Shown one piece after another: positions 52,667 through 62,592 of a stretch of DNA of 64,000 nucleotides. The translations under genes were made by a program, and so were the position numbers. The notes beneath the pieces are model-generated. The model was not told the DNA's origin and made no database searches. It saw only the letters and a list, made by a program, of their open reading frames with translations. Origin of the DNA: Sphingopyxis sp. JAI128 (lineage in GTDB: Bacteria; Pseudomonadota; Alphaproteobacteria; Sphingomonadales; Sphingomonadaceae); contig NZ_JACHDA010000002.1 in the NCBI RefSeq assembly GCF_014207235.1, positions 186,001 through 250,000 of the forward strand, in the 5' to 3' direction. Each line of letters starts with the position of its first letter. Position 1 is the first letter of the stretch.

Positions 52667-54898
52667 ATGACGATTATGCGCACTCTGCCGGCCCTTGCGG
52701 TCGGATTGACGCTGTCCGGCGCCGCCGCGCCGGTAGCCGCCGCGGCCGCCGCTCGATGCGCGGCCGGCTGGGCAGGAACGGTGGAATATTCGCGGCATCA
52801 GGCGAGCAGCGATTCCAAGACGCTCAAGCGCGTTTCCGGCAAGGGTACCGAGACGACCAACGCATCTATAAACGACGAATATGTCGCACAAATCGCCGTC
52901 CGCCCCGCGCCCGGCGGCGAGTACAGCATCGGCACGGCCAACATAAACCTCCGTGCAACCGCGACCGAAACGATAAATTCGAGCGACCAGATGATCTGTC
53001 CGCATGAGCGCACGATGCGCCAGATGTCGGGACAGTTTGTCAGCAGGAGCCAAAGACGCGGCAACGCTAGCGGCCTCGAGGCTGGCGTGGACATCACGAC
53101 CGATAACGACGGCACCTATAGTGTCAGCGTCCGCCTGCCCGAATTCCAGGGCACCGAGTCGGGATCGAACTCGGCGAGCTTCAGCGGCCAGTGCAAAGCC
53201 AAGGAGGCAACCAACCAGAAGATCGCCGACGTGCCCACCACGATAGACGCAATGCGGTTTTCGAGCAGCGGCGAAGACCGGATGCAGCCGTCCGATCCCA
53301 ATCGCCTCACGGGCGCGCACTCGGTCACCTCCTATGGCGTGACCGAATCGCTGCGCTGGAACCTGCGCCGCTGCGGCGGCGACCTGCGACTCATCGACCT
53401 AAAGTTCGAGGACATGCGCTTTCCGACCTGGGATGCCTGGAAAAACATCACCGAAGAAATCGGCACGATCGACGGCAATATCGTGCGCCTGACCGCAGTG
53501 GTCGCAAACGACAGCCCCGAGGAGAAAGCGGCGACGGTGAAGTTCCGCGACACTTACAAGGGCGACAAATGGGACGGCGCGAAGCCGGACGGGCTGCTGG
53601 GTGAGGTTTCGATCACCGTGCCCGCGGGCGAGCAGCGCGAAGTGCAGTTAAAATGGGACAGCTCGGGCTATGCCTGGTTCGACGACGGGCGGCCGAGGTT
53701 CACCCAGCGCATCAAGGCCGAGGTCGAGGACAAGGGCAAGAAGGTCGACGACATGACGCGGAACCTGAAGGTCGCGCCGAAGCCCTTGGTGCTCGTGCAC
53801 GGCCTGTGGTCCAACTGGCGAGCCTGGGAGAGCTGGCAGAACATCCTGACCACCAGCCACAGCTATGACTGGAAAGCCTTTCCCGTCGGCGAGAAGCCTG
53901 AACATGGCCGAATGAACACCGGCGATGAAATGGGCAATTTCGGGCCGACCAACACGATCGCGCAAAATGCCGTCGAGCTCGGCAATTATGTCCGCTACGC
54001 GCAGAAGGACCGCAATGCGTGGCATGTCGACCTTGTCGCGCACTCGATGGGCGGCCTCATCAGCCGGCGCTATATCCACGCGACGATGCCGACCTATCCC
54101 GACGGCAAGCCGCAGGTGTCGCATCTGGTGATGCTCGAAACGCCCAACAGGGGCAGCAGCTGCGCAGACCTGATCAGCATCCCGCTGGAACTCGCCGGAC
54201 GGTCGATGGACGCGCTCCGCGAGCTCCGGCCGATCAACGTCCTGAGGTTCAATGCGGAGAATAACAACAGCAAGGGCGTGCCTTTCTCGGTCCTGGCCGG
54301 AAACCCGCTGCCGCCCGTCTGCCGGATGCTGAGTCGCAACGACGGCGTGGTCGCGGAGCCCTCTGCAAAATGGATCATCACGGACAATGAAACGCAAACG
54401 ATCCTGCATACGAGCATGACGGGAACGGAACCTTTCGCCTCCTTCGTCAAGCCGCGCGTCGCCCTTGGCCCCGGCAAACAGGCCGCAGAAGGATCGTCGG
54501 CAGAGTCCGGCGGGAGCCCACGCGCGTCCGCCCGCCTCATGATATTGGGTGTTGAAAATTCCGACGACGCCATTTCGGTCATGCCCGACGTTTCAAAGGT
54601 CGTGACGATCGCCCCTGGGCAAATACTCGATGTCGCGATCCCGGTAAGCGATGCGAAGAACTTTGGGCTGACCTTCGTGGCCGCCAATACGATCTCGGCG
54701 ACGCTGATCGATCATACGGGCGCGGTGGTGGGCGCCAGCCTGAGCGATACGCCCGAGGCAAGCCAGATATTTCGATCGATGTTCGTCGATAGGGAAGTCA
54801 CCAAGGGCAAATGGATAGTAAGGCTCCAAAGCAAGGATCGCGCAGACCGCGAGGTCATCCTGTCGACTTGGTCCAATGCCGGGCGCAGTGACACCTGA
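52667..54898 (+). CDS. Large exported lipase/esterase-like alpha/beta hydrolase
   Basis: This 743-residue exported protein starts with a signal peptide (RTLPALAVGLTLSGAAAPVA). A beta-rich N-terminal region (about 35-370) is not recognised, although EEKAATVKFRDTYKGD looks like an immunoglobulin-like fold. An alpha/beta-hydrolase core follows with oxyanion strand LVLVHGLWSNWRAW (about 376-390) and nucleophile S460 in DLVAHSMGGLISRR, as in PGAP1-like or triacylglycerol lipases. The last 150 residues look like a beta-sandwich. AGAGGT lies before the ATG at 52667. The substrate is unknown. Confidence 0.75.
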   Translation: MTIMRTLPALAVGLTLSGAAAPVAAAAAARCAAGWAGTVEYSRHQASSDSKTLKRVSGKGTETTNASINDEYVAQIAVRPAPGGEYSIGTANINLRATATETINSSDQMICPHERTMRQMSGQFVSRSQRRGNASGLEAGVDITTDNDGTYSVSVRLPEFQGTESGSNSASFSGQCKAKEATNQKIADVPTTIDAMRFSSSGEDRMQPSDPNRLTGAHSVTSYGVTESLRWNLRRCGGDLRLIDLKFEDMRFPTWDAWKNITEEIGTIDGNIVRLTAVVANDSPEEKAATVKFRDTYKGDKWDGAKPDGLLGEVSITVPAGEQREVQLKWDSSGYAWFDDGRPRFTQRIKAEVEDKGKKVDDMTRNLKVAPKPLVLVHGLWSNWRAWESWQNILTTSHSYDWKAFPVGEKPEHGRMNTGDEMGNFGPTNTIAQNAVELGNYVRYAQKDRNAWHVDLVAHSMGGLISRRYIHATMPTYPDGKPQVSHLVMLETPNRGSSCADLISIPLELAGRSMDALRELRPINVLRFNAENNNSKGVPFSVLAGNPLPPVCRMLSRNDGVVAEPSAKWIITDNETQTILHTSMTGTEPFASFVKPRVALGPGKQAAEGSSAESGGSPRASARLMILGVENSDDAISVMPDVSKVVTIAPGQILDVAIPVSDAKNFGLTFVAANTISATLIDHTGAVVGASLSDTPEASQIFRSMFVDREVTKGKWIVRLQSKDRADREVILSTWSNAGRSDT

Positions 54899-55184
54899 CG
54901 TTACAGGCTTGTCCGCGGCGAAGGGGATCGCTGTCCCCTGTTCCAATATGGTCGGCCATCCGTCGGCTGACCATTTGACGGGCACCAAATAGGTTTACCG
55001 TCCGATATTGTAGAATGTCGGAGGCATAGGCGCGGGCCGCGAGGAAAACCGCCCACCAGTCGCCTGACGACGGGGTGACAATTTTGCATGACCGGCGGCT
55101 TCGACTGGGTGCGGCCGCGCCGCCGGCAGATCGGAGGGAATCCGGCAACGCGCCGCCAGACGGGAAACCTTCTCGACAATATTT

Positions 55185-57434
55185 TCATACCGCCCTCTCT
55201 TCCGCACCTTCCAGGGTGACCTTTGCCTCCAGTTCGGTTTTCGAGCTGCCGCCAACAAGCAGAGTAAACCCGCCCGGCTCCACGACTGGCCGGAGATTTC
55301 GGTCCAGCAGCGCGAAATCCGACGCGCCGAGGACGAAGCGAACCTGCTTGATTTCGCCCGGCTCCAGCGGGACGCGCGCGAAGCGCTTCAGCGCCTTCAC
55401 CGGACGCGTCGTGGTCGCCACATCATCCCGCAGGTAGAGCTGGACGACTTCTTCCACCGCGCGGATGCCAGCGTTCCGGACTGAAAAGCGAACCTCCAGC
55501 GGGTCGGTCCTATCAAGCCGCGTTGCCGATAACTCCAGCGCCTCGTAGGCGACGGGCGAATAGCCGAGGCCATGCCCGAAGGGGTAAAGCGGGGTCCAGG
55601 GCGCATCGACATATTTTGCGGTGTTCCGCTCGCTTTCGCTTGCAGGCCGCCCCGTGTTGCGTTGGTCGTAGTGAATCGGAATCTGTCCGACTGCTCGCGG
55701 AAAACTCATCGGCAGGCGACCCGAAGGGCTGACGTCGCCGAAAAGGATATCGGCAAGCGCATGTCCCGCCTCGACACCCGGATACCACGCCCACAGTATC
55801 GCGGGCGCGTGCTGTGCGAGCGCGTTGATCGTCAGTGGCCGGCCGGCAAAGATCACAGTGGCGACGGGTTTCCCCAGCGCAAGGATCGCCGCAGCCAACG
55901 CCTGCTGGTCGGGCGCGAGATCGAGCGCGACGCGGCTGCGTGCCTCGCCACTTTCATCCCAGTTCTCCCCGATGCACAGGATGACGGCATCAGCCTCGCG
56001 CGCCGCGGCAAGCGCTGCTTCGCCGCCGGATGCATGGACCACATGCGCGCCAGCGCCGAGCGCCGCTCCGATTCCCTCAAGCGGCGTGACGGCATCGCCG
56101 GGAACTCCAGTCGGCGCCCAAGGTCCCAGCATCGACCGGCGATCGTCGGCGAGCGGCCCGACGACGGCCACTGATCGCAACATCTTGGACAAGGGCAGGA
56201 CATCGCCCTCATTCTGCAACAGCACCAGACTCTTGCGCGCGAGATCGCGCGCGGCAACGCGGTGCGCGGGACGAAGCGTTTCACGCTTCGCTCGCGCCGG
56301 GTCGCAGTTACGATAGGGATCGTCGAACAGCCCCAGCGCTGCTTTGATCGACAGGATGCGGCGTACCGCCGCGTCGACAAGCGCGACATCGACCTTTCCA
56401 TCCCGAACCGCCGCCGGCAGCGCATCGACATAGATACTACTCACCATATCGATATCGATCCCCGCCTTCAGCGCAAGGATGCCAGCTTCCTCGTCGGTCG
56501 CCGCGACGCCGTGTGCAATCAGTTCGCGGATCCCCGTATAGTCGCTCACTATCAGGCCGCCGAAATGCCAGTCTCGGCGCAGCAGGTCGTGCAAGAGATC
56601 GCGATTGGCATGCATCGGTACGCCGTTCACCTCGTTGAACGCGACCATGATGCTTGCCACGCCCGCCGCGATCGCCGCCTGGAATGGAGGGTAATAATAT
56701 TCGGCCAGCCTTCGCGCCGAAGCATCTGCGACATCATAATCGCGGCCCCCTTCGGCATCGCCATAAGCGACGAAATGCTTGGCGGTCGCAAGCATCGCAT
56801 CGAAATCCGACAGCCGCCTGCCCTGAAAACCTCGCACCCTTGCTTCGGCAAAGCGGCAGGCGAGTTCGACATCCTCGCCCGCGCCTTCGACCACGCGGCC
56901 CCATCGCGGATCGCGCGTCATGTCAACCATCGGAGCATAGGTCCAATGGAGGCCATTGGCAGTTGCCTCGACGGCCGCGATCCGCGCCGCGGCCTCGGCC
57001 GCGGCCGGGTCGAAGCTGGCCGCCTCGGCGATCGGCACCGGAAAGATGGTCCGAAAGCCGTGGATCACGTCGTCGGCAAACAGCAAGGGAATGCCAAGAC
57101 GGGTCTCGTCGACCGCAATCCGCTGGAGGCGTCGGGTCGTTTCGGCGCCGTAAACGCTGAGGAAGGAACCGATGCGACCCGCACGGACATCGGCTTCGCT
57201 CCCTGCGGGAACAAAGGGACCGGTATCGTTCTTTTCCCCGCGCGCCTGGGCAAGCTGCCCCAGCTTTTCGTCGAGGGTCATCCGCGCCAGCAACGCATCG
57301 ATATCGACCCCCGCAAGGCGGGGCGCGGCTTTTACCCCCACGCTTGCCAGGACAATACTCGCGCCCGCGCCCGCGCCCATGAAATTGCGCCTGGTCGGCC
57401 GAATTCGCCGATCCGTCCTGCCTTTGGGCGCCAT
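55185..57434 (-). CDS. bglX: Beta-glucosidase, GH3, Tat-exported
   Basis: This 749-residue glycoside hydrolase has a twin-arginine signal (RPTRRNFMGAGAGASIVLAS). The GH3 N-terminal barrel has KHFVAYGDAEGGRDY and the nucleophile D298 in GGLIVSDYTG. The C-terminal alpha/beta sandwich has CIGENWDESGEA, and a fibronectin-III-like tail contains YPFGHGLGYSPVAYE. It probably cleaves beta-glucosides or cello/laminari-oligomers in the periplasm; other beta-glycosides are possible. The ATG at 57434 follows GGAAGGG. It is the last gene of the minus-strand glycoside operon. Confidence 0.9.
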   Translation of the reverse strand: MAPKGRTDRRIRPTRRNFMGAGAGASIVLASVGVKAAPRLAGVDIDALLARMTLDEKLGQLAQARGEKNDTGPFVPAGSEADVRAGRIGSFLSVYGAETTRRLQRIAVDETRLGIPLLFADDVIHGFRTIFPVPIAEAASFDPAAAEAAARIAAVEATANGLHWTYAPMVDMTRDPRWGRVVEGAGEDVELACRFAEARVRGFQGRRLSDFDAMLATAKHFVAYGDAEGGRDYDVADASARRLAEYYYPPFQAAIAAGVASIMVAFNEVNGVPMHANRDLLHDLLRRDWHFGGLIVSDYTGIRELIAHGVAATDEEAGILALKAGIDIDMVSSIYVDALPAAVRDGKVDVALVDAAVRRILSIKAALGLFDDPYRNCDPARAKRETLRPAHRVAARDLARKSLVLLQNEGDVLPLSKMLRSVAVVGPLADDRRSMLGPWAPTGVPGDAVTPLEGIGAALGAGAHVVHASGGEAALAAAREADAVILCIGENWDESGEARSRVALDLAPDQQALAAAILALGKPVATVIFAGRPLTINALAQHAPAILWAWYPGVEAGHALADILFGDVSPSGRLPMSFPRAVGQIPIHYDQRNTGRPASESERNTAKYVDAPWTPLYPFGHGLGYSPVAYEALELSATRLDRTDPLEVRFSVRNAGIRAVEEVVQLYLRDDVATTTRPVKALKRFARVPLEPGEIKQVRFVLGASDFALLDRNLRPVVEPGGFTLLVGGSSKTELEAKVTLEGAEERAV

Positions 57435-57448
57435 GTGCCCTTCCGATA

Positions 57449-58819
57449 CTAGCGGACGGCGTCCGCGGGGGGACGCTTTCCCGTCTCTACCCAAGTCCTC
57501 AGCGCCTCCCACGTCGCGGCCGATTGCTCGGGGCTGAATCCGCAGTGCGTATAGCCCTCCACCCCGCCGACCGGCAGCGGCGCCTTCGTTCCCGGCACCG
57601 TATATTGGACAAGCCGCTTTCCGTTGCCCGCCGCCTTGACGATACGTCCCAACGCCTCGGACTGCGCATAAGGGACCAGGGAATCGATGCGGTTATGGAT
57701 GGTCACCAGCGGAACGCGGAAGCGGCCGGTTGCCTGATGCCATTGGCGCGCTTTGGCAACCGCCGACGGATCGGCTTCCAGGCGCTGAACTTTCGCATTG
57801 AAGGCTGCGGCCTCTTCTGCGTTCATTTCGGAACTGGTGTAGACCTTACCCACGTTACCGTAGATGCTGCCGCCTAGCGTGCGGTTGAGGTCGTCCATCC
57901 CCAGCGTCACAGTCACCAGCGGAAAAGCGATCGACGCGGGTTCCGGCTCGAAACCACCGATCGAGGCAATCTGCTTGAGGATGAGCGCCTCACGCCCCTC
58001 GGGATTGTCCCCTGCCGCCTGCGCGAGCGCGAGAACCGGCGTCGCCATCTGGGCGATCCGGCCCCAGCGGAACGCCTCGCTGGTCGCCGCCTCACCCTCC
58101 GGCGGCTCCATCGGTAGCGCCGAACGAGTAAGATCATGCTCACCCGGCAAGGCGTAGGGCGTGCCTTCGGTCAGCAAATTATAGGCGGCGCGCATGTCGA
58201 TAAGCTGTCCGAACAGGGTCTCCCAACCGTCGGTGACACCGCACGACGACATCGCTCCGGCAAACGCCTTGGGATTTTGTTCGATCAGCGACAGGGTAAT
58301 GTTGCCCCCCATCGAGGTACCCGCCACGAGGAAGCGTTTCGCACCGAGTTTCGAGAGAAAATCGCGCAGGCGGAGGGTATTTTCCGTCGCAGTCTGAACG
58401 CCCATCCCCGCCTTGTCATAAGCGCTGTGCCCGGCAGCATAGCCATCGCGATACGCCTCGGCCAACACGCCGTTCGCGCCCGTTCCCTTGGCGAGCGGAT
58501 CGACAGGAACGTCAACCGGCGTGCCGGGCGTCGAATAGCCATGGACGTAAAGCAGCGTCCCGCGATTCCATTTTGCGGGAAAGGCGACCGAGAATTGGTC
58601 GCCATCGAGTTTACCGGCGAGGATGAAACCGCCATCGGGCGCGGCGAATGTGCGCAGGCTGGTAGCGCCGAGTTCTTGCGCACTTGCCGCTAGCGTCGAC
58701 TGGGTGGCCGTCAAAGCCACGGGCTTAAGTTCTTCGGCATACGCCGCCATCGGCGCAGCCAGAAAGACAAACCCGGGCATCAGGCGCACAAAGTAGCGGC
58801 TTTTGCTAAACTTATCCAT
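57449..58819 (-). CDS. Exported alpha/beta hydrolase
   Basis: This 456-residue protein has a signal peptide (YFVRLMPGFVFLAAPMAAYA) and an alpha/beta-hydrolase fold. RGTLLYVHGYSTPG is the oxyanion region, FLVAGTSMGGNITLSL holds the nucleophile Ser near residue 170, PLVTIHNRIDSLVP the acidic residue, and GYTHCGFSP the catalytic His. It resembles tannase/feruloyl-esterase-like or DUF-type peptidase hydrolases that act on esters of plant polysaccharides; the substrate is not certain. GGGAGG lies five bases before the ATG. It overlaps the end of the trehalase gene by eight bases. Confidence 0.78.
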   Translation of the reverse strand: MDKFSKSRYFVRLMPGFVFLAAPMAAYAEELKPVALTATQSTLAASAQELGATSLRTFAAPDGGFILAGKLDGDQFSVAFPAKWNRGTLLYVHGYSTPGTPVDVPVDPLAKGTGANGVLAEAYRDGYAAGHSAYDKAGMGVQTATENTLRLRDFLSKLGAKRFLVAGTSMGGNITLSLIEQNPKAFAGAMSSCGVTDGWETLFGQLIDMRAAYNLLTEGTPYALPGEHDLTRSALPMEPPEGEAATSEAFRWGRIAQMATPVLALAQAAGDNPEGREALILKQIASIGGFEPEPASIAFPLVTVTLGMDDLNRTLGGSIYGNVGKVYTSSEMNAEEAAAFNAKVQRLEADPSAVAKARQWHQATGRFRVPLVTIHNRIDSLVPYAQSEALGRIVKAAGNGKRLVQYTVPGTKAPLPVGGVEGYTHCGFSPEQSAATWEALRTWVETGKRPPADAVR

Positions 58820-60347
58820 AAATGCCTCCCGCCAACGTCGCATCGACGTCGGGCGTATCGCCGCGCGCCGCGAGCAGTTCGAGCGTCACGCCATTGGTCC
58901 ATCCAAAACCGGTTTCGGTCGCATATTCGCCGCCCGATCCGGCGGCGCAGGTCACGACATCATATTTTTCGAGAAGCTGGCCGGTCGCATCATAATGCGC
59001 TTCAACCATCGCGAGCCAGCGCTCGGCGATATCATCGGCGAGCCCGGCTTCTCCGTAACGGCGAAGCCCGGCGATCGCGATCCACTGCAACGGCGCCCAC
59101 CCGTTGGGGGCATCCCACTGCTGCCCGCTGTCGCACCCTGTCGTCATAAGTCCGCCCAGACGCAGCAATCGTTCCAAAGCGGCCGCCGTGGCGCGGGCCC
59201 GCTCAGCCGACGCGACGCCTGCAAAAAGAGGAAAGGCGGCGGCGGCCGTCAGCTGGTCCGAAGCGTGCCCGCTGTCGAGATCGAAATCGCTATAATGGCC
59301 CCCATCTTCATTCCAGAGATGGTGGGCGATGGCGCGAGCGCGAAAGTCGGCGCGCGCAGCGAAATCGCCGGCCAAACCCATCTCACCGAGCGCACGCGCG
59401 GACTCCGCGATGGCCTGTTCGAGACCGAATAGCAGGGCGTTGAGATCGACCGGAATCATCCGCGTCGTGCGGATGGTGGCCAGGGTCCGCGAATCCGCAA
59501 GCCAGCGCGAGCTAAAATCCCATCCGCTCTCGGCCGCCGCGCGAATGTCGCGCCAAAGCTCCCCTGCATCGCGCGAAGAGGCCTCCGCGGCGAGTGCGAC
59601 ATCCTCGCGCCAGCTTTCGTCGCGTGGTCGGTCGCTGTCATCCCAATAGCGGTTGAGCAATGCACCATCGGCCAGTCGGACGACGCGTCGCGCCTCGCCG
59701 CCGGGCGCAAGATTGTCGGCGCCTGCCATCCAGAAGCCATATTCCTTGCACATCCAGCCGAGCCGACGGCGGCGCCCTTCGACACTCTCGTCTCGCGACA
59801 GCCGAGCCATCAGGTAAAAAAAGGGCGGATGCGAGCGCGTGGCGTAATAGCTGCGCGTTCCGTTCGGAATATGCCCGATCCGGTCGAGCAGACTGCCGAA
59901 GTTGCCGACCATATTCTCGACCAGATCCTGCCGGCCCGAGCGCGCAAGGCCGAGCATCGTGAAGTAGCTGTCCCAATAATAAAGTTCCCGAAAACGACCG
60001 CCTGGGACAACATAGCTGTATGGCAACCACAATTCCGACGATCCCGGCGCGGGATCGTCCGACACCCGGGTCAGGAGGGGCCAGAGCGCCGTGATGCGCG
60101 CGACCAGCGGCAAGTGGTCTGGCTGTTGCGCCGTCCGTTCTTGTGGAACGTCGAAATTGTCGAGCACGAAGCGGCGTAGCCCGTCACCCGACGCCGGCTG
60201 TTGAGCCTGCCAGTCGTGAACGATCGCTGCGGGCGAGCGGCGCGGACGCGCGTCGGCAAAGGTCTTGGAATCGGGAAACACCCTCTCTTTCTGAACCGCG
60301 GCGAACAGCGGACCAAACAGTCCGGCGGGGGTATCGACGGCGCTCAT
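58812..60347 (-). CDS. Trehalase, GH37, cytoplasmic type
   Basis: This 511-residue enzyme carries both trehalase signatures: PGGRFRELYYWDSY (about 114-127) and QWDAPNGWAPLQW (about 408-420). IPVDLNALL and RESRWDFSSRW-like ESGWDFSSRW are also present. There is no signal peptide, so it should act in the cytoplasm like TreF, splitting imported trehalose into two glucoses. The start ATG overlaps the upstream MFS transporter stop (ATGA), suggesting that the transporter delivers trehalose or a related sugar. Confidence 0.92.
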   Translation of the reverse strand: MSAVDTPAGLFGPLFAAVQKERVFPDSKTFADARPRRSPAAIVHDWQAQQPASGDGLRRFVLDNFDVPQERTAQQPDHLPLVARITALWPLLTRVSDDPAPGSSELWLPYSYVVPGGRFRELYYWDSYFTMLGLARSGRQDLVENMVGNFGSLLDRIGHIPNGTRSYYATRSHPPFFYLMARLSRDESVEGRRRRLGWMCKEYGFWMAGADNLAPGGEARRVVRLADGALLNRYWDDSDRPRDESWREDVALAAEASSRDAGELWRDIRAAAESGWDFSSRWLADSRTLATIRTTRMIPVDLNALLFGLEQAIAESARALGEMGLAGDFAARADFRARAIAHHLWNEDGGHYSDFDLDSGHASDQLTAAAAFPLFAGVASAERARATAAALERLLRLGGLMTTGCDSGQQWDAPNGWAPLQWIAIAGLRRYGEAGLADDIAERWLAMVEAHYDATGQLLEKYDVVTCAAGSGGEYATETGFGWTNGVTLELLAARGDTPDVDATLAGGIYG

Positions 60348-61561
60348 GCAGCGGCACTTTCGATACGGCGACGCACGACGGGCAGCGCCAGCGCGACCAG
60401 CCCCATCGGCACCAACAGGAAATAGAAGGCGGCCGTGCCGGGCAGAGATTGGAAGAGCAGCCCGACGAGGAACGATCCGATGGTTCCGCCAAGCGCGGAA
60501 AAGATGACGATCAGCCCGATCATCGCCGCGTGGCGATGTCGCGGCAGCGCGCTCAGCACCACCGAACAAATGGTCGGATAGATGGGCGCGAGGAAAAGGC
60601 CGATCAGCGGGAACAGATAGGCTGCGAACGGCGCGTTCGTCCAGCCGACACCAACGCGCGGCTGTACGCCTTCAGCAAGCGGCAGCGCGGCGATGACGAG
60701 CAGCGCCAGCGCGATCAGGCAGGCGAGCAGCAACGGCAGCCATGCGACGCGACGAAGCACGAGCCCGGAGGCCAGCCGCCCGAGCGCGAGCGAGGCGACG
60801 AACAGGCTCGACATCTGGACGCTCATCGCCGCGGGAAGATGGAGTATTTCGCGGTTGAAGGTCGGAAGCCAAGTTCCCACGCCTTGCTCGATCAGGACAT
60901 AGAGGAACAGCGTCGCCAGCGCCACGACCGTCGCGGGCAACGCCGCGAGCGCCGCCATCTCTTTCCAGCCGGCGGTCGCCGAAGGCCCCGCCCCCTCGAT
61001 CGACGCCGCGCCCTCATCTAGCTGGATGCCCAGCCACCCGAGCGACGTCAGCACGCACAGTGCGGAGAGCAGCCAATAGACGCGCAACCAGTCGCCCTCG
61101 TCGATGAACCAGCCGAATAGCCAGGCGCCCGCGAGTACGCCGCCCATGAACACCCCCTCGACGAGCCCGGTAATGCTCGCATGGTCTGCGGGATCGCGGG
61201 CGAGAAGTCCGATCGACGAATAGGTCGCAATCTTGGTGATCCCGAACGAAACGCCGGTCATCACGAACAATGCCTGCATCGCCGCGAAGTCCGTGGCAAA
61301 GGAGGCGAGCAGACAGGTGCAGGCCATCAGGAAAAGCACGGCGATCAGCGCACGGCGATAGCCGAACGCCGGCACCGCCCCCACAAGCAGGAATGATGCC
61401 GCGACGACCGACAGATCCTTGCACGCCTCCAGCGTCGATCCCATCACCTTGGTTGCGCCAAAATGGGCGATCGATTGCAGGATGACGATGCCGACGCTGT
61501 TCATCAGCAGGCCGAGCAACGCATAGGTCAACGCCAGGGTTATGATCGTGCGCGTTCGCAT
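60344..61561 (-). CDS. MFS sugar transporter
   Basis: This 405-residue protein has twelve hydrophobic segments. It lacks strong signatures of the classic sugar-porter subfamily; features such as LALTYALLGLLMNSVGIVILQSI and FLAPIYPTICSVVLSALPRHRH resemble the fucose/glucose-type (FHS) group and its relatives. The trehalase gene overlapping its end and the esterase and glycosidase neighbours suggest a disaccharide or glucoside substrate. The start overlaps the upstream stop by one base (TGATG). Confidence 0.82.
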   Translation of the reverse strand: MRTRTIITLALTYALLGLLMNSVGIVILQSIAHFGATKVMGSTLEACKDLSVVAASFLLVGAVPAFGYRRALIAVLFLMACTCLLASFATDFAAMQALFVMTGVSFGITKIATYSSIGLLARDPADHASITGLVEGVFMGGVLAGAWLFGWFIDEGDWLRVYWLLSALCVLTSLGWLGIQLDEGAASIEGAGPSATAGWKEMAALAALPATVVALATLFLYVLIEQGVGTWLPTFNREILHLPAAMSVQMSSLFVASLALGRLASGLVLRRVAWLPLLLACLIALALLVIAALPLAEGVQPRVGVGWTNAPFAAYLFPLIGLFLAPIYPTICSVVLSALPRHRHAAMIGLIVIFSALGGTIGSFLVGLLFQSLPGTAAFYFLLVPMGLVALALPVVRRRIESAAA

Positions 61562-62592
61562 CAGCGCGCCCGTCGCCCCAGATGCCGATCGAAGAAGGAG
61601 GCGATCAGTTGGTATGCTTCCGTGGACTCGGGCATGTCGGGCCAGACGAAGAAGGCGTGCGGCAGGCCGTCGAACAGATAAAGTTCACTTTCCACACCCG
61701 CCGCAGCGAGGCGGCGATGCACAAGCGTGAGCCCGCTCGCCGCAAAGTCGCGGCTGCCTGCGAGCAACAGCGTCGGCGGCATGGCCCTCACCTCCTCGGC
61801 AGATGTCAACGGATAGGCCGCTGTATCGTTTGCCGCGACGCCCTGCATGTAAGCGAGGGGCAGGACGTCGGGCAGCGCCGGAACCAGGAGCGCCGCACCG
61901 CCGGTGATCGGCCCCGCCAGATAGGGACTGTCGCCCGAATAGGGCGCGCCGGTCCCGCAAAAGGTGCCGATCGCACCCGGACGCGGCAGCTTTTGGCGGC
62001 GTATCCAGGCTGTGGTTTGCGCGGTAATCACCCCGCCGGCCGAACAGCCGTAGATACCGATATTCTCGGGCCGATAGTCCTTGAGCAGCGCCTTGTAGAC
62101 CGCGGTCACATCCTCCGACGCCGCCGGATAGCGATGCTCGGGCGCGAGCCGATAGTCGACCGTGACCACCTTGACCCCCATCGTCGCCGCAATCGGGATT
62201 GCCTCGACCAACGCGCCGCCACCCGATCCCCACATGAAGGCCCCGCCATGGACGTTGATGAGGACACGGGTCCTGTTGCCCTTGGCAACGCCAGCCGTCG
62301 GCTCGACGACATCGACCGTGACGCCGTTCATCGTCAGGCGCCGTTCGCCGGTCTGAAAATGGCGGCGCATCTCGACCAGTCGGTCATCGTTATAACGGCC
62401 ATAGAAAGCACGCTGCTTTGCGACGTCGCCGGCGATCTCCGCGGGCGCGGTGGCCTGTTCCATCCGTTCGAGAACTTGCCGCGCTTTATCGCTAAGCTGG
62501 TTCGATACCGGGAGGGTGAAGGCGGGAACCTGCGTTTGCGCCGCGACGGGCGAGGAGAGCGCAATCGCCGCCAGAATCAGCAACTTCCTCAT
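61561..62592 (-). CDS. Exported HSL-type alpha/beta hydrolase (esterase)
   Basis: This 343-residue protein has a signal peptide (RKLLILAAIALSSPVAAQ). The hormone-sensitive-lipase motifs are present: INVHGGAFMWG (oxyanion HGG), VVTVDYRLAPEHRYPA, nucleophile Ser in IYGCSAGGVIT, and GLPHAFFVW with the catalytic His. It would hydrolyse short-chain esters, for instance acetyl groups on sugars. It is paralogous to the next upstream gene and coupled to it (ATGA). Confidence 0.85.
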   Translation of the reverse strand: MRKLLILAAIALSSPVAAQTQVPAFTLPVSNQLSDKARQVLERMEQATAPAEIAGDVAKQRAFYGRYNDDRLVEMRRHFQTGERRLTMNGVTVDVVEPTAGVAKGNRTRVLINVHGGAFMWGSGGGALVEAIPIAATMGVKVVTVDYRLAPEHRYPAASEDVTAVYKALLKDYRPENIGIYGCSAGGVITAQTTAWIRRQKLPRPGAIGTFCGTGAPYSGDSPYLAGPITGGAALLVPALPDVLPLAYMQGVAANDTAAYPLTSAEEVRAMPPTLLLAGSRDFAASGLTLVHRRLAAAGVESELYLFDGLPHAFFVWPDMPESTEAYQLIASFFDRHLGRRAR